A stretch of DNA of 15,906 bases, from contig CAZRXU010000058.1 in the NCBI GenBank assembly GCA_964604135.1, forward strand, positions 1 to 15,906, given 5' to 3'. Positions within the stretch are counted from its first letter, which is position 1, and each line of letters starts with the position of its first letter. The DNA is from Sabulitectum sp964604135 (GTDB lineage Bacteria; Fermentibacterota; Fermentibacteria; Fermentibacterales; JCC-6). The notes beneath the pieces were generated by a model. It had not been told where the DNA came from. It saw only the letters and a list, made by a program, of their open reading frames with translations, and searched no databases. Shown in pieces: positions 1 to 6,840 of the stretch. The translations under genes and the position numbers were made by a program.

Positions 1-967
1 CATAAACACTGTAGTAACCATCAAGATGATCCAGTATTATCATTCTTCCCATGTTCAGGAATTCCCTGGCATACAACACCACTCCAGGCCCGATTGTGGA
101 AACCCGGGCAGAATTGCCTGCAACAGCTATTGAAATACCGTCACTTACAGTTTCTGTTCCGTAAACAGGATCCTGATCTATACCAAACTGCCTTACAACA
201 GTACCTCTGACCGGCCAGATAACGGAGCCTCGGTTAATGGCAAAGAAGGCGCTGGGAGAAACATCTGCAGAAGGCACCGAAGCGGTTGAAACGCTGGACC
301 TCAGGGTAGTTACGAAAGCTGAAAGCTGCCGCCTTCTCTGTTCGATTGCCTCGGCGGAATCTCTGGCTGCCACTATTTCGCTCGCGAGGCTCTGCCTGAG
401 AAGGGTCTGCCTCTCTTCTTCTCTGTAAATCCGTTCCTGAGCCTGTTCCATCTCCGCTCTTAAAACTCTGACCTCTTCCACAAGACTCTCCAGAGAATCG
501 CGGTATGCGGAAAGGGAATCTCCAGACTGCTCAAGATACTGCATTTGCTCTATGGCACTGCCTGCAAGATGATCCATGAAAGACATCCGTCTGAGATATC
601 TGCCTATACCACCTGGTGCAAACAGAACAGAAGAACCCACAAGCCGTCTGTGCGAGTAAAGGAACAGTATGTACTGTTCAACACCGTGCTCGAGTTCCGC
701 CCTTGCGGAATCAGTGAGGAACCATCTCTGATCAATCGTGTGAATATCCATGGTAATTCTGGCTTCGCTTGCTGCAAGCTGATTGTAGTAGCTTCTGGCC
801 GCACCCAGGTGCTCGTGGATACCCTGAAGAATCTCCTCGCTGGAAGCCTGTCTGCTTTCCAGTTCTTCCAGGTAAACCCTTGTCTGCTCCAGGCGCACAT
901 CAAGACTGTCTAACCCCACATCCCCAAAAAAAACGATGCAAGCAACAGAAAAAACGGTAAAACCCAT
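1..967 (-). CDS. EnvC-like murein hydrolase activator (coiled coil + degenerate LytM/M23 domain), 3' end cut by window
   Basis: Read by hand on the minus strand: ATG at 967, with GGAG six bases upstream and an in-frame TAA 21 nt before it. The frame is open for 322 codons and runs off position 1. Residues 1-15 form a hydrophobic export signal (MGFTVFSVACIVFFG). Residues about 22-215 are rich in Glu, Gln, Arg and Leu and read as coiled coil. From about 247 a LytM/M23-like domain starts (WPVRGTVVRQFG, later GRMIILDHLDGYYSVY). The family's zinc-ligand motif HxxxD is replaced by Ser275 and Ser279 in SDGIS, so this is probably an inactive peptidase fold. In EnvC and NlpD such domains activate periplasmic N-acetylmuramoyl-L-alanine amidases for septum splitting. 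It lies 45 bp after metK on the same strand, probably co-transcribed. The missing C-terminus leaves part of the domain unseen. Confidence 0.8.
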   Translation of the reverse strand, partial: MGFTVFSVACIVFFGDVGLDSLDVRLEQTRVYLEELESRQASSEEILQGIHEHLGAARSYYNQLAASEARITMDIHTIDQRWFLTDSARAELEHGVEQYILFLYSHRRLVGSSVLFAPGGIGRYLRRMSFMDHLAGSAIEQMQYLEQSGDSLSAYRDSLESLVEEVRVLRAEMEQAQERIYREEERQTLLRQSLASEIVAARDSAEAIEQRRRQLSAFVTTLRSSVSTASVPSADVSPSAFFAINRGSVIWPVRGTVVRQFGIDQDPVYGTETVSDGISIAVAGNSARVSTIGPGVVLYAREFLNMGRMIILDHLDGYYSVY

Positions 968-1012
968 CAGTTGCTCCAGTCGGGTTTACAGGCGATGTAT
1001 CTCTGATAATTT

Positions 1013-2173
1013 CTACTTAAGCAGTATTGACGCAAGTTCCTCTGCCTTGTCGGTTCTTTCCCAGCTGAAACTGCCGTCTTCCCCGGGGATTCTGCCGAAG
1101 TGACCAAATGCTGCGGTCTTTCTGAAAACAGGTTTCTGCAACCCCAACAGACGAATTATCTCGTATGGCTTCAGAGGAAACACTTCCCTTATCGCTTTTT
1201 CTATATCTAACACATTGCCCACCCGCTCCGTACCAAAAGTATCCACACGTACACTGACAGGTTCAGACTTTCCTATGGCGTATGCAAGCTGAATCTCACA
1301 TCTGTCGGAAACACCCGAGGCAACTATATTTTTAGCTATATACCTGGCCATGTAGGCAGCACCTCGGTCTACCTTTGTACTGTCCTTCCCGCTGAAAGCT
1401 CCACCTCCATGACGACCCATGCCGCCATAGGTGTCTACAATTATCTTTCTTCCGGTAAGACCTGTATCTCCGTCAGGCCCCCCGATAACAAACCGACCGG
1501 AAGGATTGTACAGAAACTTTCCGCTCCATTCAAGGTATGGTACAAAATTTTCAAGAACAGGAGTAATTACCTTGTCGCTGATTTCGTTCTGCATGAACTG
1601 ATTCTCTGCTTCTTCAGAATGATGAACAGACATCAGTATCTCGTGGATACCTACTGGCTTGCCGTCTTCATACTCGATGGTTACCTGACTCTTGGCATCA
1701 GGTCTGGCCCACTGTATCTCACCGTTTTTCCTTGCCTCGCTCAACCGCTCAAGAAGTCTGTGTGCCAGGTGAATCGGGTAAGGCATCAGAGCTTTGGTTT
1801 CGTTGCATGCAAAACCAAACATCAGCCCCTGATCACCAGCTCCCTCGTTGGTGACAACCCCCTTGTTGATATCTGAAGACTGGGCGTGCAATCTTATCTG
1901 ATACTCATTCTTGCTAAAATGAAAACCTATTTCGGGAAGTGTGTAGCCTATATCTCTTATTGTGTCTTTCGCCAGTTTTACGTAATCTACTTCTCCGTTT
2001 GCCTTTACTTCACCGGCAAGAAGACAGAAGTTGGTTGTTACTAGCGTCTCGCATGCCACATGCGCTTCAGGATCAAGGGCAAGATGCGCATCGACCACGG
2101 CGTCAGATATCTGGTCACACACTTTATCGGGATGTCCTTCTGAAACAGACTCACTGGTAAACAGTTTTCTCAT
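1013..2173 (-). CDS. metK: S-adenosylmethionine synthetase (methionine adenosyltransferase)
   Basis: Makes S-adenosylmethionine from methionine and ATP in the cytoplasm. The ORF could open at a GTG (2203) or ATG (2185), but the GTG abuts the terminator U-run and the ATG has no spacing from its AGAGG. ATG 2173 has GGAG six bases upstream and gives the family N-terminus MRKLFTSESVSEGHPDK, hence a 386-residue protein of normal length. Visible family motifs are GHPDK near residue 14, the ATP-binding GAGDQGLMFG near residue 110, and the phosphate-binding GGGAFSGKDSTKVDRGAAY in the second half. All three repeats of the fold seem present and nothing is broken. The leader carries a SAM-II riboswitch and terminator, so the product likely represses its own gene. 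The envC-like gene follows after 45 bp. Confidence 0.97.
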   Translation of the reverse strand: MRKLFTSESVSEGHPDKVCDQISDAVVDAHLALDPEAHVACETLVTTNFCLLAGEVKANGEVDYVKLAKDTIRDIGYTLPEIGFHFSKNEYQIRLHAQSSDINKGVVTNEGAGDQGLMFGFACNETKALMPYPIHLAHRLLERLSEARKNGEIQWARPDAKSQVTIEYEDGKPVGIHEILMSVHHSEEAENQFMQNEISDKVITPVLENFVPYLEWSGKFLYNPSGRFVIGGPDGDTGLTGRKIIVDTYGGMGRHGGGAFSGKDSTKVDRGAAYMARYIAKNIVASGVSDRCEIQLAYAIGKSEPVSVRVDTFGTERVGNVLDIEKAIREVFPLKPYEIIRLLGLQKPVFRKTAAFGHFGRIPGEDGSFSWERTDKAEELASILLK

Positions 2174-2203
2174 GAAAGTCTCCATTCCTCTTAACAAGTA
2201 CAC

Positions 2204-2226
2204 AAAAAGGCCGTCATCCGACGGCC
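2204..2226 (-). terminator. Intrinsic terminator in the metK leader (riboswitch expression platform)
   Basis: On the minus strand GGCCGTC (2226-2220), loop GGAT and GACGGCC (2215-2209) form a perfect 7-bp stem followed directly by TTTTT (2208-2204). It lies 31 nt before the metK start. That is too close for a promoter to sit between it and the gene, so metK transcripts must read through it. It is therefore best read as an attenuator. It could also stop read-through from the carboxyltransferase gene. Confidence 0.85.
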
Positions 2227-2250
2227 CGAGGCATTGGCTGACGGCTTTTT
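2204..2250 (-). promoter_or_regulatory. Candidate antiterminator pairing between aptamer 3' end and terminator 3' arm
   Basis: The minus-strand segment AAAAAGCCGTCA (2250-2239), which includes the conserved 3' end of the SAM-II aptamer, can pair with TGACGGCCTTTTT (2216-2204) over 12 bp with one bulged C. This helix and the terminator hairpin cannot coexist because both use the GACGGCC arm. Inference: without SAM the aptamer tail is free and antitermination wins. With SAM the tail is held in the pseudoknot and the terminator forms. Confidence 0.6.
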
Positions 2251-2297
2251 AGCACTTTTTTTAATGTGGTTGCAATACACCTCAAATCAATCCACAC
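2243..2297 (-). ncRNA. SAM-II riboswitch aptamer controlling metK
   Basis: The minus strand of the metK leader matches the SAM-II aptamer in order and spacing. P1 is GTGTGG (2297-2292) with CCACAT (2269-2264), six pairs with one G-U. The P1 loop contains TGATTT and then GTATTGCAA, both as in the crystallised Sargasso Sea SAM-II RNA as I remember it. Downstream is the hallmark GCTAAAAAG, here continuing to GCC. In the remembered reference the loop has ACC and the 3' end GGG. Here the loop has AGG and the 3' end GCC, which looks like covariation of the pseudoknot. SAM-II senses S-adenosylmethionine and normally precedes methionine or SAM biosynthesis genes, and metK fits. A covariance-model search would settle it. 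Confidence 0.87.
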
Positions 2298-2305
2298 GAT
2301 TATGT

Positions 2306-2334
2306 TATATAATGGAAACACCTGAATTGGTAAA
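2306..2334 (-). promoter_or_regulatory. Likely metK promoter placing +1 at the aptamer's 5' end
   Basis: Minus-strand TTTACC (2334-2329) and TATATA (2311-2306) are 17 bp apart and each match the sigma-70 consensus at four of six positions. An overlapping TATAAC (2309-2304) fits better but with a 19-bp spacer. Either choice puts the start near 2297-2300, just where P1 of the SAM-II aptamer opens. That agreement raises confidence in a fairly weak promoter. Confidence 0.5.
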
Positions 2335-2362
2335 GGGTTCCATCATCCCAAAGCCGTTTCAT

Positions 2363-4087
2363 CTATTCTTCAACAGCACTGCCCAGAAAATCGGTTTCAG
2401 CGAAAGAACTGTCGTTACCAACCGCCCCTGAAAGTTCTTCAGAGAGAGAATCCATATCATCGGCAAATCTGTTCATAAGGGCATTTGCTTCAAGTAAAAG
2501 CCTTCTCTGCTCTTTTTCCTTTTCAAGGCGCTTGTTTCTCTCCTCTGCCCCGGCGGCCCATTCCATCTGCCGCAACCCTTCAAGATAGCTCTTTCCGGAA
2601 CTGTCTGGAAACAGATAGTAGAGAAGCTTCTCGTGAGTTGTTTCTGCGAGCGGCAACTCTGTATTCGCTGCCAGAGGAATTTCTCTGCTGAAGCCGGAAG
2701 AATCGTACTCGCGCTCATCTCTGAACCCGCAGACTTTCTCTCTGTAGTCTGGATCAATGGGAAATGGGGTTTTACCGTAGTAACCTGCAATCAAATTGAA
2801 ATACTGAACCGGGTTAACGGATTTACCCAGAGCTTTGAAATAGGCTTTAACTCCTACAATCTGCGATGTAGGAGTAACAAGAGGACACCAGCCAGCTTTC
2901 TGCCTAACATCCTGAACAGCTTCAAGAGCACGGCCAAGATAGTCGGACTTGTTGTCGCGGGCAAGCTGATTAACAAAATTACTGTACATCCCACCCGGTA
3001 TCTGGGCACGAAGCACTTCCATATTGGGTTTGGGGAAACCGCACGCCTGTTCCATTTTGTGAGTAATTTTCAGGGCCTTGTCTATTTTCCCGCTGGCCAA
3101 ATTCTGAACTATATCTTCTGCCATTGGAAGAAGCCTGTCTCTTCCCGGCCACACAGACTTGTGTATTTTTAAACTGAATTCCTTTTCAACCTGAGCAACC
3201 ACAGCAAACATTTCATCGTGAATGGGTTTCAGAACCTTGTCTGAAATATCCAGCCCGGTATCTACCCCGAGAACTTCAGCAAAAAGGGAAAGAATCTCTA
3301 TGGACGGATGTGATGAGCCGCCAGCAAGGGGCAGGAATGCTGTGTCTATTTTATCCACTCCTGCCAGCAGAGCAATAACCGCAGATATATGTCCATAACC
3401 AGGAGTGCAGTGCGTATGCGAAACTACTGGAACTTTAAGGGTTGTCTTCAAAGCTCTGTAGTATTCCCAGGCTTTCTCGGGTGTCTTCAAACCCGCCATA
3501 TCCTTGTCGGTCACCATGTGTGCGCCCATTTTTTCCAGCTCAACACACTTCTGTACAAAATGATCTATGCTGTATGGAGTGCCCGTGGTGTAGCAAACTG
3601 CCGCATCAAAGGTACCCCCGGCTTCATTAACACCTTCGAGAGCAGCCTTGAAATTCGGTGTGTAGTTCAAAGCATCAAAAATACGCATAACAGACGCACC
3701 TGCCTGAACAGCTTCTCTGTTGAAGTCTCTTACAATATCGTTGGGGTAGGGATCGTAACCAAACAGATTCTGCCCTCTGGATAACGCTCTCAGGCCCGCT
3801 TTGTATGGCTTCGCCATATCGCTCATTTTCTGAAGACGGTAAAACGGGTTCTCTCCCAGATACCGCATGGCACTATCCAGCGTGGCTCCTCCCCACACCT
3901 CAAGAAGGCTTACACCTGTGTCAAGAATAAGCGGAAGAAGCCGAAGAATCTGCTCGGTAGACATTCTTGTAGCCAGCAGAGACTGCTGACCGTCCCTAAG
4001 ACTTAAATCAACAAACTCAACCGAATCACGGGGCACAGCCTCCATCCTGGGAGCTGGATTCTTGTGAAAAATATTCTTTATTGACAT
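2363..4087 (-). CDS. Pyruvate/oxaloacetate carboxyltransferase subunit (OadA / transcarboxylase 5S type) without biotin domain
   Basis: Moves a carboxyl group between carboxybiotin and pyruvate/oxaloacetate. Family members are the alpha subunit of oxaloacetate decarboxylase, pyruvate carboxylase subunit B and transcarboxylase 5S. ATG 4087 is preferred over GTG 4090 for its AAGAG five bases upstream, giving 574 residues. An HMGL-like TIM barrel comes first: LSLRDGQQS at 29-36, the expected carbamylated Lys195 in DKDMAG, and metal ligands His224 and His226 in SHTHCTPG. The conserved carboxylase domain follows (QIPGGMYSN, LVTPTSQIVG). The last 70 residues are a charged helical stretch and an acidic tail. 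No biotinyl MKM motif is present, so biotin must sit on a separate protein not seen here. Which complex it serves (Na+-pumping decarboxylase, transcarboxylase or two-subunit pyruvate carboxylase) cannot be told. It heads its own minus-strand unit upstream of metK. Confidence 0.9.
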   Translation of the reverse strand: MSIKNIFHKNPAPRMEAVPRDSVEFVDLSLRDGQQSLLATRMSTEQILRLLPLILDTGVSLLEVWGGATLDSAMRYLGENPFYRLQKMSDMAKPYKAGLRALSRGQNLFGYDPYPNDIVRDFNREAVQAGASVMRIFDALNYTPNFKAALEGVNEAGGTFDAAVCYTTGTPYSIDHFVQKCVELEKMGAHMVTDKDMAGLKTPEKAWEYYRALKTTLKVPVVSHTHCTPGYGHISAVIALLAGVDKIDTAFLPLAGGSSHPSIEILSLFAEVLGVDTGLDISDKVLKPIHDEMFAVVAQVEKEFSLKIHKSVWPGRDRLLPMAEDIVQNLASGKIDKALKITHKMEQACGFPKPNMEVLRAQIPGGMYSNFVNQLARDNKSDYLGRALEAVQDVRQKAGWCPLVTPTSQIVGVKAYFKALGKSVNPVQYFNLIAGYYGKTPFPIDPDYREKVCGFRDEREYDSSGFSREIPLAANTELPLAETTHEKLLYYLFPDSSGKSYLEGLRQMEWAAGAEERNKRLEKEKEQRRLLLEANALMNRFADDMDSLSEELSGAVGNDSSFAETDFLGSAVEE

Positions 4088-4102
4088 CACATCTCTTTCC
4101 GC

Positions 4103-4131
4103 ATTATCTGTGAGGGGTTACTGCAATTCAA
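4103..4131 (-). promoter_or_regulatory. Likely promoter of the carboxyltransferase gene
   Basis: Minus-strand TTGAAT (4131-4126) and GATAAT (4108-4103) are separated by exactly 17 bp and match consensus at four and five of six positions. Transcription would start about 10-12 nt before the AAGAG ribosome site, giving a very short leader. A second, weaker minus-strand TATAAT lies at 4140-4145 with no good -35 element. Confidence 0.55.
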
Positions 4132-4210
4132 GCGGGGGAATTATATTCAAAGAGTAGTATAGAGTGTTACATCGGCTTGCGGGGTGTACTTGTTCAAGGG
4201 CAGATTGAAG

Positions 4211-4230
4211 TGACAGGGTATTGTCTGTCA
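4211..4230. repeat. Perfect 6-bp dyad TGACAG-N8-CTGTCA upstream of the TPR gene
   Basis: TGACAG at 4211-4216 and CTGTCA at 4225-4230 are exact reverse complements around 8 bp. The site lies 29 bp before the start of the TPR protein in the divergent gap 4091-4258. It could be an operator for a dimeric regulator or a leader hairpin. No known regulator is matched, and I see no convincing plus-strand promoter in this gap. Confidence 0.4.
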
Positions 4231-4258
4231 CAGGCCGTAGCAGGGAGAGTTCAGCAGA

Positions 4259-5041
4259 ATGAAGAACAGGGTGAAGGCTCACCTGATTCAGGCCAAGAGA
4301 TATTCGGTTCAGGGAAACCGGGATTTGGCGCTTGGTTCCATAAAAAAAGCTCTGGCCCTGGATCCCGGTGAAATGGTTATAACTGAAGTGTTGATTTCAA
4401 TGGAAAGGGTGGACAATTCTGGCGAACAATTTGAAGGCAAATCCCCTGTAAAAAACACTGTTCAAATATCTACCTCTGAAAGGAACAAAACTGCAGATAT
4501 GGATTCAAAGCTTGAAAAAATCTACAGGCTCTCAGATGAAGCGCTGGCATCCGGCAACAAGTCCAAAGCACTTGCCTACCTTAAAAAAGCAGTAGAGCTT
4601 TACCCGGAAGACCAGGAAGCCGAACAGAAATTATCACAGTTCAAGAACCGGGTCAGAGCTGAAAACCTTGTTAAGATAGGAATGAAAAAACTGTCTGAAG
4701 GGGACACCAAAAAAGCAATCATCGCATCGAGAAGAGCTTTCAATCTGCTTCCGGATGTTGATGGGCTCAATGAATTGGTTGACTTAATCGAACAGTCCGG
4801 CGGCTCGGTTAAGGGGAAACTCCGACAAAAAACTGAAACTGTAAAAGCAGCGGGAACCAACAACACTCCAGAGGGAGAAGCTCTGCTCTGGGCCGACAGG
4901 ATAAGAACAGCCGTGCAAGACGATCAGTTTGAAGAAGCGGGAAAAATGGTAGCTGAAGCCGTGAGGAGGCATCCGAATGATGCACTCCTCGACTCTTTTT
5001 ACACAAAGCTTAAAAGGCTTGGTTTTGTAAAAACCAAATAA
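4259..5041 (+). CDS. TPR-repeat protein of unknown function
   Basis: A 260-residue, Lys/Glu-rich soluble protein with no signal peptide or membrane segment. At least four tetratricopeptide-like helix pairs can be read, at about residues 10-37 (RYSVQGNRDLALGSIKKALALDP), 85-117 (DEALASGNKSKALAYLKKAVELYP), 132-162 (KIGMKKLSEGDTKKAIIASRRAFNLLP) and 208-240 (IRTAVQDDQFEEAGKMVAEAVRRHP). TPRs bind other proteins, and no catalytic domain accompanies them. The start ATG has GGGAGAG 9-11 bases upstream, a rather long gap. It is transcribed away from the carboxyltransferase gene and ends one base short of the stop codon of the small membrane protein on the other strand. A chaperone link is possible from proximity only. 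The function is not recognised. Confidence 0.8.
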   Translation: MKNRVKAHLIQAKRYSVQGNRDLALGSIKKALALDPGEMVITEVLISMERVDNSGEQFEGKSPVKNTVQISTSERNKTADMDSKLEKIYRLSDEALASGNKSKALAYLKKAVELYPEDQEAEQKLSQFKNRVRAENLVKIGMKKLSEGDTKKAIIASRRAFNLLPDVDGLNELVDLIEQSGGSVKGKLRQKTETVKAAGTNNTPEGEALLWADRIRTAVQDDQFEEAGKMVAEAVRRHPNDALLDSFYTKLKRLGFVKTK

Positions 5042-5042
5042 C

Positions 5043-5270
5043 TCAGCCGGAAAAAAAACCGGGAACATTTGTAAGCAGAATACCGAGAGTAAGCATGACT
5101 ATTCCTGCCAGAAACACTATTGCCGCTCCCAGTCTTCCCTTGCGTTCGTTTCTTCCGTTCTTAATAAATCCCAGAACTGCCAATACAAGCCCGAGAACCA
5201 CCAGAACAAGGTATGAATAATTCAAGTTTCTCCAATCAGTTATGAACCGGTTTCTTTGATTTTTGTCCAC
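5043..5270 (-). CDS. Small two-helix membrane protein encoded at the end of the dnaK operon
   Basis: A 75-residue protein starting at a GTG (5270) with AGAGG five bases upstream, inside the 3' end of dnaJ (31-nt overlap in another frame). The good ribosome site, and the lack of another in-frame ATG before the hydrophobic part, support this start. The N-terminus is polar (MDKNQRNRFITDWRN). Two membrane segments follow, at about residues 19-36 (YLVLVVLGLVLAVLGFI) and 48-68 (AAIVFLAGIVMLTLGILL), joined by a basic loop with KNGRNERKGR. Positive-inside logic puts that loop in the cytoplasm. I do not recognise the family. Thermus also has a small gene, dafA, after dnaK-grpE-dnaJ, but that product is not a membrane protein. 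Translation is probably coupled to dnaJ. Confidence 0.7.
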   Translation of the reverse strand: MDKNQRNRFITDWRNLNYSYLVLVVLGLVLAVLGFIKNGRNERKGRLGAAIVFLAGIVMLTLGILLTNVPGFFSG

Positions 5271-6241
5271 AGCAACCTCTGCTCTTCGCTGAGGTTTACC
5301 GGCAACTTCACCTTCACGGTAACCAGCTGATCACCCTTTACTCCGTTGTGAACAACTCCTCTGCCACGCATGCGCAGAACCGCTCCAGGCTGTGTGCCCG
5401 CCCTGATTTTTAGTTTAACTTTTCCGTCCAGAGTTCTTACCATAAGAGTGGTTCCAAGAACAGCCTGTGCCGCAGTAACCGTTACACTGCAGTGAATATC
5501 TCTTCCCTGCCTTGTAAAAAATCTGTCTTTCTTGACCCGCAGCCTTACCAGCACTGTCTTTCCACCAATGGAGGTTCGAAGAGCAGTTCCATCTCCTGAT
5601 CCTGGAGGTATCCGAAGCGAAACACTTTCGCTGCTGCGAACTTCGCCTGACCCACCGCATGTCGAACACTTTTTCTTAAAGGTAAATCCTCTTCCTCCAC
5701 AATTTGCACATGGATGCATTGTAGAGAAAAAGCCCTGTCCGCTTGGTATTCTGCCAGTTCCACCGCAACTTGAGCATGTCTGTTTCCCGGATCCGCCGAC
5801 CCCGTTGCACTTCTGACACACCACAGGAAGAGTAAGAACTCTTTTAACGGTACCGCCGCGGGCTGCTGTAACAAAGGGAATTTCTATCTCGACCTGATAT
5901 GTACCTCTTCCGGAAGAACTCCTGCGCCCTCCGAAGGGATTACCAGCACCACCACCAAACATAGATCTGAAAATTTCACTCAGATCACCGAAGCCCTCGG
6001 CTCCGCCGCCAGCAAACGGATCATTCCCTCCCTGGCGCATCATGTCGTACTGTTCACGCTTCTCGGGATTTCCCAAAATATCGTAAGCATCTGAAATTCT
6101 CTTAAATCTTTCCTCGGCTGCCTTGTCATCAGGGTTGGCATCGGGATGGTTCTTCTTTGCCAGATCCCTGTATGCTTTCCTCAGTTCATCAGGAGAAGCT
6201 TTCTCGCTAACTCCGAGAATTTCGTATAGATCCTTTGTCAA
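5240..6241 (-). CDS. dnaJ: Chaperone protein DnaJ (Hsp40 co-chaperone)
   Basis: Stimulates the DnaK ATPase and delivers unfolded substrates. The start is TTG 6241, whose last bases overlap the grpE stop (TTGA). No ATG or GTG exists near the family N-terminus, and GGGGA lies about nine bases upstream. In the 333 residues one sees the J domain with HPD at 32-34, a short Gly/Phe linker (72-105) and then the zinc region. That region has four CxxCxGxG motifs: Cys142/145 with 192/195 as one site and 156/159 with 178/181 as the other. The C-terminal substrate-binding domains (GDGTALR, GTQPGAVLRMRGRGV) follow. The protein is about 40 residues shorter than E. coli DnaJ, mainly in the linker and tail, which is common. 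All key residues are present. Confidence 0.96.
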   Translation of the reverse strand: MTKDLYEILGVSEKASPDELRKAYRDLAKKNHPDANPDDKAAEERFKRISDAYDILGNPEKREQYDMMRQGGNDPFAGGGAEGFGDLSEIFRSMFGGGAGNPFGGRRSSSGRGTYQVEIEIPFVTAARGGTVKRVLTLPVVCQKCNGVGGSGKQTCSSCGGTGRIPSGQGFFSTMHPCANCGGRGFTFKKKCSTCGGSGEVRSSESVSLRIPPGSGDGTALRTSIGGKTVLVRLRVKKDRFFTRQGRDIHCSVTVTAAQAVLGTTLMVRTLDGKVKLKIRAGTQPGAVLRMRGRGVVHNGVKGDQLVTVKVKLPVNLSEEQRLLWTKIKETGS

Positions 6242-6840
6242 CTGGCATCATCCCCATTCCCCGACGACACCTTACCAACCTTCACTCTGGCTGGTCTAAG
6301 AAGATCCTGCCCAAAATAGTAACCCTTCTGAAAAACCTCAAGGACAACATCCATGTCGCCGTAATCTATGGGCTCTGCAACCATTGCCTCGTGTATATTG
6401 GGGTCAAATGCGTCGCCGGGTTCAGTAGCAACAGTTTCAAGGCCCTGTTTTTCAAGAATTGTTTGAAGCTGCTCCGATGTCTGCATTATACCGTCAACCA
6501 CTTCTTTATCCGAATGGTCACCCTGGGCAACTGTTCTTGCTCTGTCAAAATTGTCCAGTACTGTAAGAAGCTCTTCAACTATCTTCTTTCTTCCCTGCTC
6601 AATCAATCTGCCGAAATCCCTTGCCTGACGTTTTCTGTAGTTGTCAAACTCGGCAGCAAGACGCTGGAATCTGTCAAGCAGTTCATCCCGCTCTCTCTCC
6701 AGAGTTTCCAGGCCGCTCACAGGAGCTTCTTCCACAGATACCTCGGGTTTTTCTGCCTCTGTGTCTTTAACAGAATTCCTGGATGCTGCGTTCCGTCTCC
6801 TGTTCCTGGCCGGTTTCCCGGCTCGTCTGGGATCGCTCAT
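6238..6840 (-). CDS. grpE: GrpE nucleotide-exchange factor
   Basis: Releases ADP from DnaK. The 200-residue protein has a basic, disordered N-terminus (about 1-45, PRRAGKPARNRRR). A long dimerising helix follows (about 45-120, with AAEFDNYRKRQARDFG), then the beta head carrying the family signature FDPNIHEAM and VLEVFQKGYYFGQDLLRPARVKV. The ATG at 6840 uses the A of the dnaK stop codon (TGATG), so translation should be coupled to dnaK. The stop overlaps the dnaJ TTG. Its position after dnaK, not before it, differs from the common hrcA-grpE-dnaK-dnaJ order. Confidence 0.95.
   Translation of the reverse strand: MSDPRRAGKPARNRRRNAASRNSVKDTEAEKPEVSVEEAPVSGLETLERERDELLDRFQRLAAEFDNYRKRQARDFGRLIEQGRKKIVEELLTVLDNFDRARTVAQGDHSDKEVVDGIMQTSEQLQTILEKQGLETVATEPGDAFDPNIHEAMVAEPIDYGDMDVVLEVFQKGYYFGQDLLRPARVKVGKVSSGNGDDAS

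Noticed and set aside
1409..1876. Long plus-strand frame opposite metK, and similar frames opposite dnaK, grpE and the carboxyltransferase gene
   Set aside because: They lie antisense to clear conserved genes, have no recognisable protein pattern and no ribosome sites.
2174..2203. Longer metK from GTG 2203 or ATG 2185
   Set aside because: The GTG directly follows the terminator U-run and the ATG has no room for a ribosome site; ATG 2173 has a well-placed GGAG and the family N-terminus.
2209..2250. Plus-strand terminator (GCCGTC...GACGGC then TTTTT)
   Set aside because: The repeat symmetry allows it, but no plus-strand gene precedes it; the A/T runs are explained by the minus-strand riboswitch and terminator.
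5019..5037. Hairpin TTGGTTTT-GTA-AAAACCAA as a terminator
   Set aside because: Perfect 8-bp dyad but AT-rich, inside the TPR coding end, and with no U-run after it on the plus strand; on the minus strand only GCCTTTT follows.
5047..5062. CCGG-A8-CCGG palindrome between convergent genes
   Set aside because: Only four pairs, and the run of A lies in the loop; it is explained by the Pro-Gly-Phe-Phe-Ser-Gly codons of the small membrane protein.
5043..5270. Small ORF after dnaJ as Thermus-type DafA
   Set aside because: Size and position agree, but two hydrophobic helices dominate this protein and DafA is soluble as far as I know.
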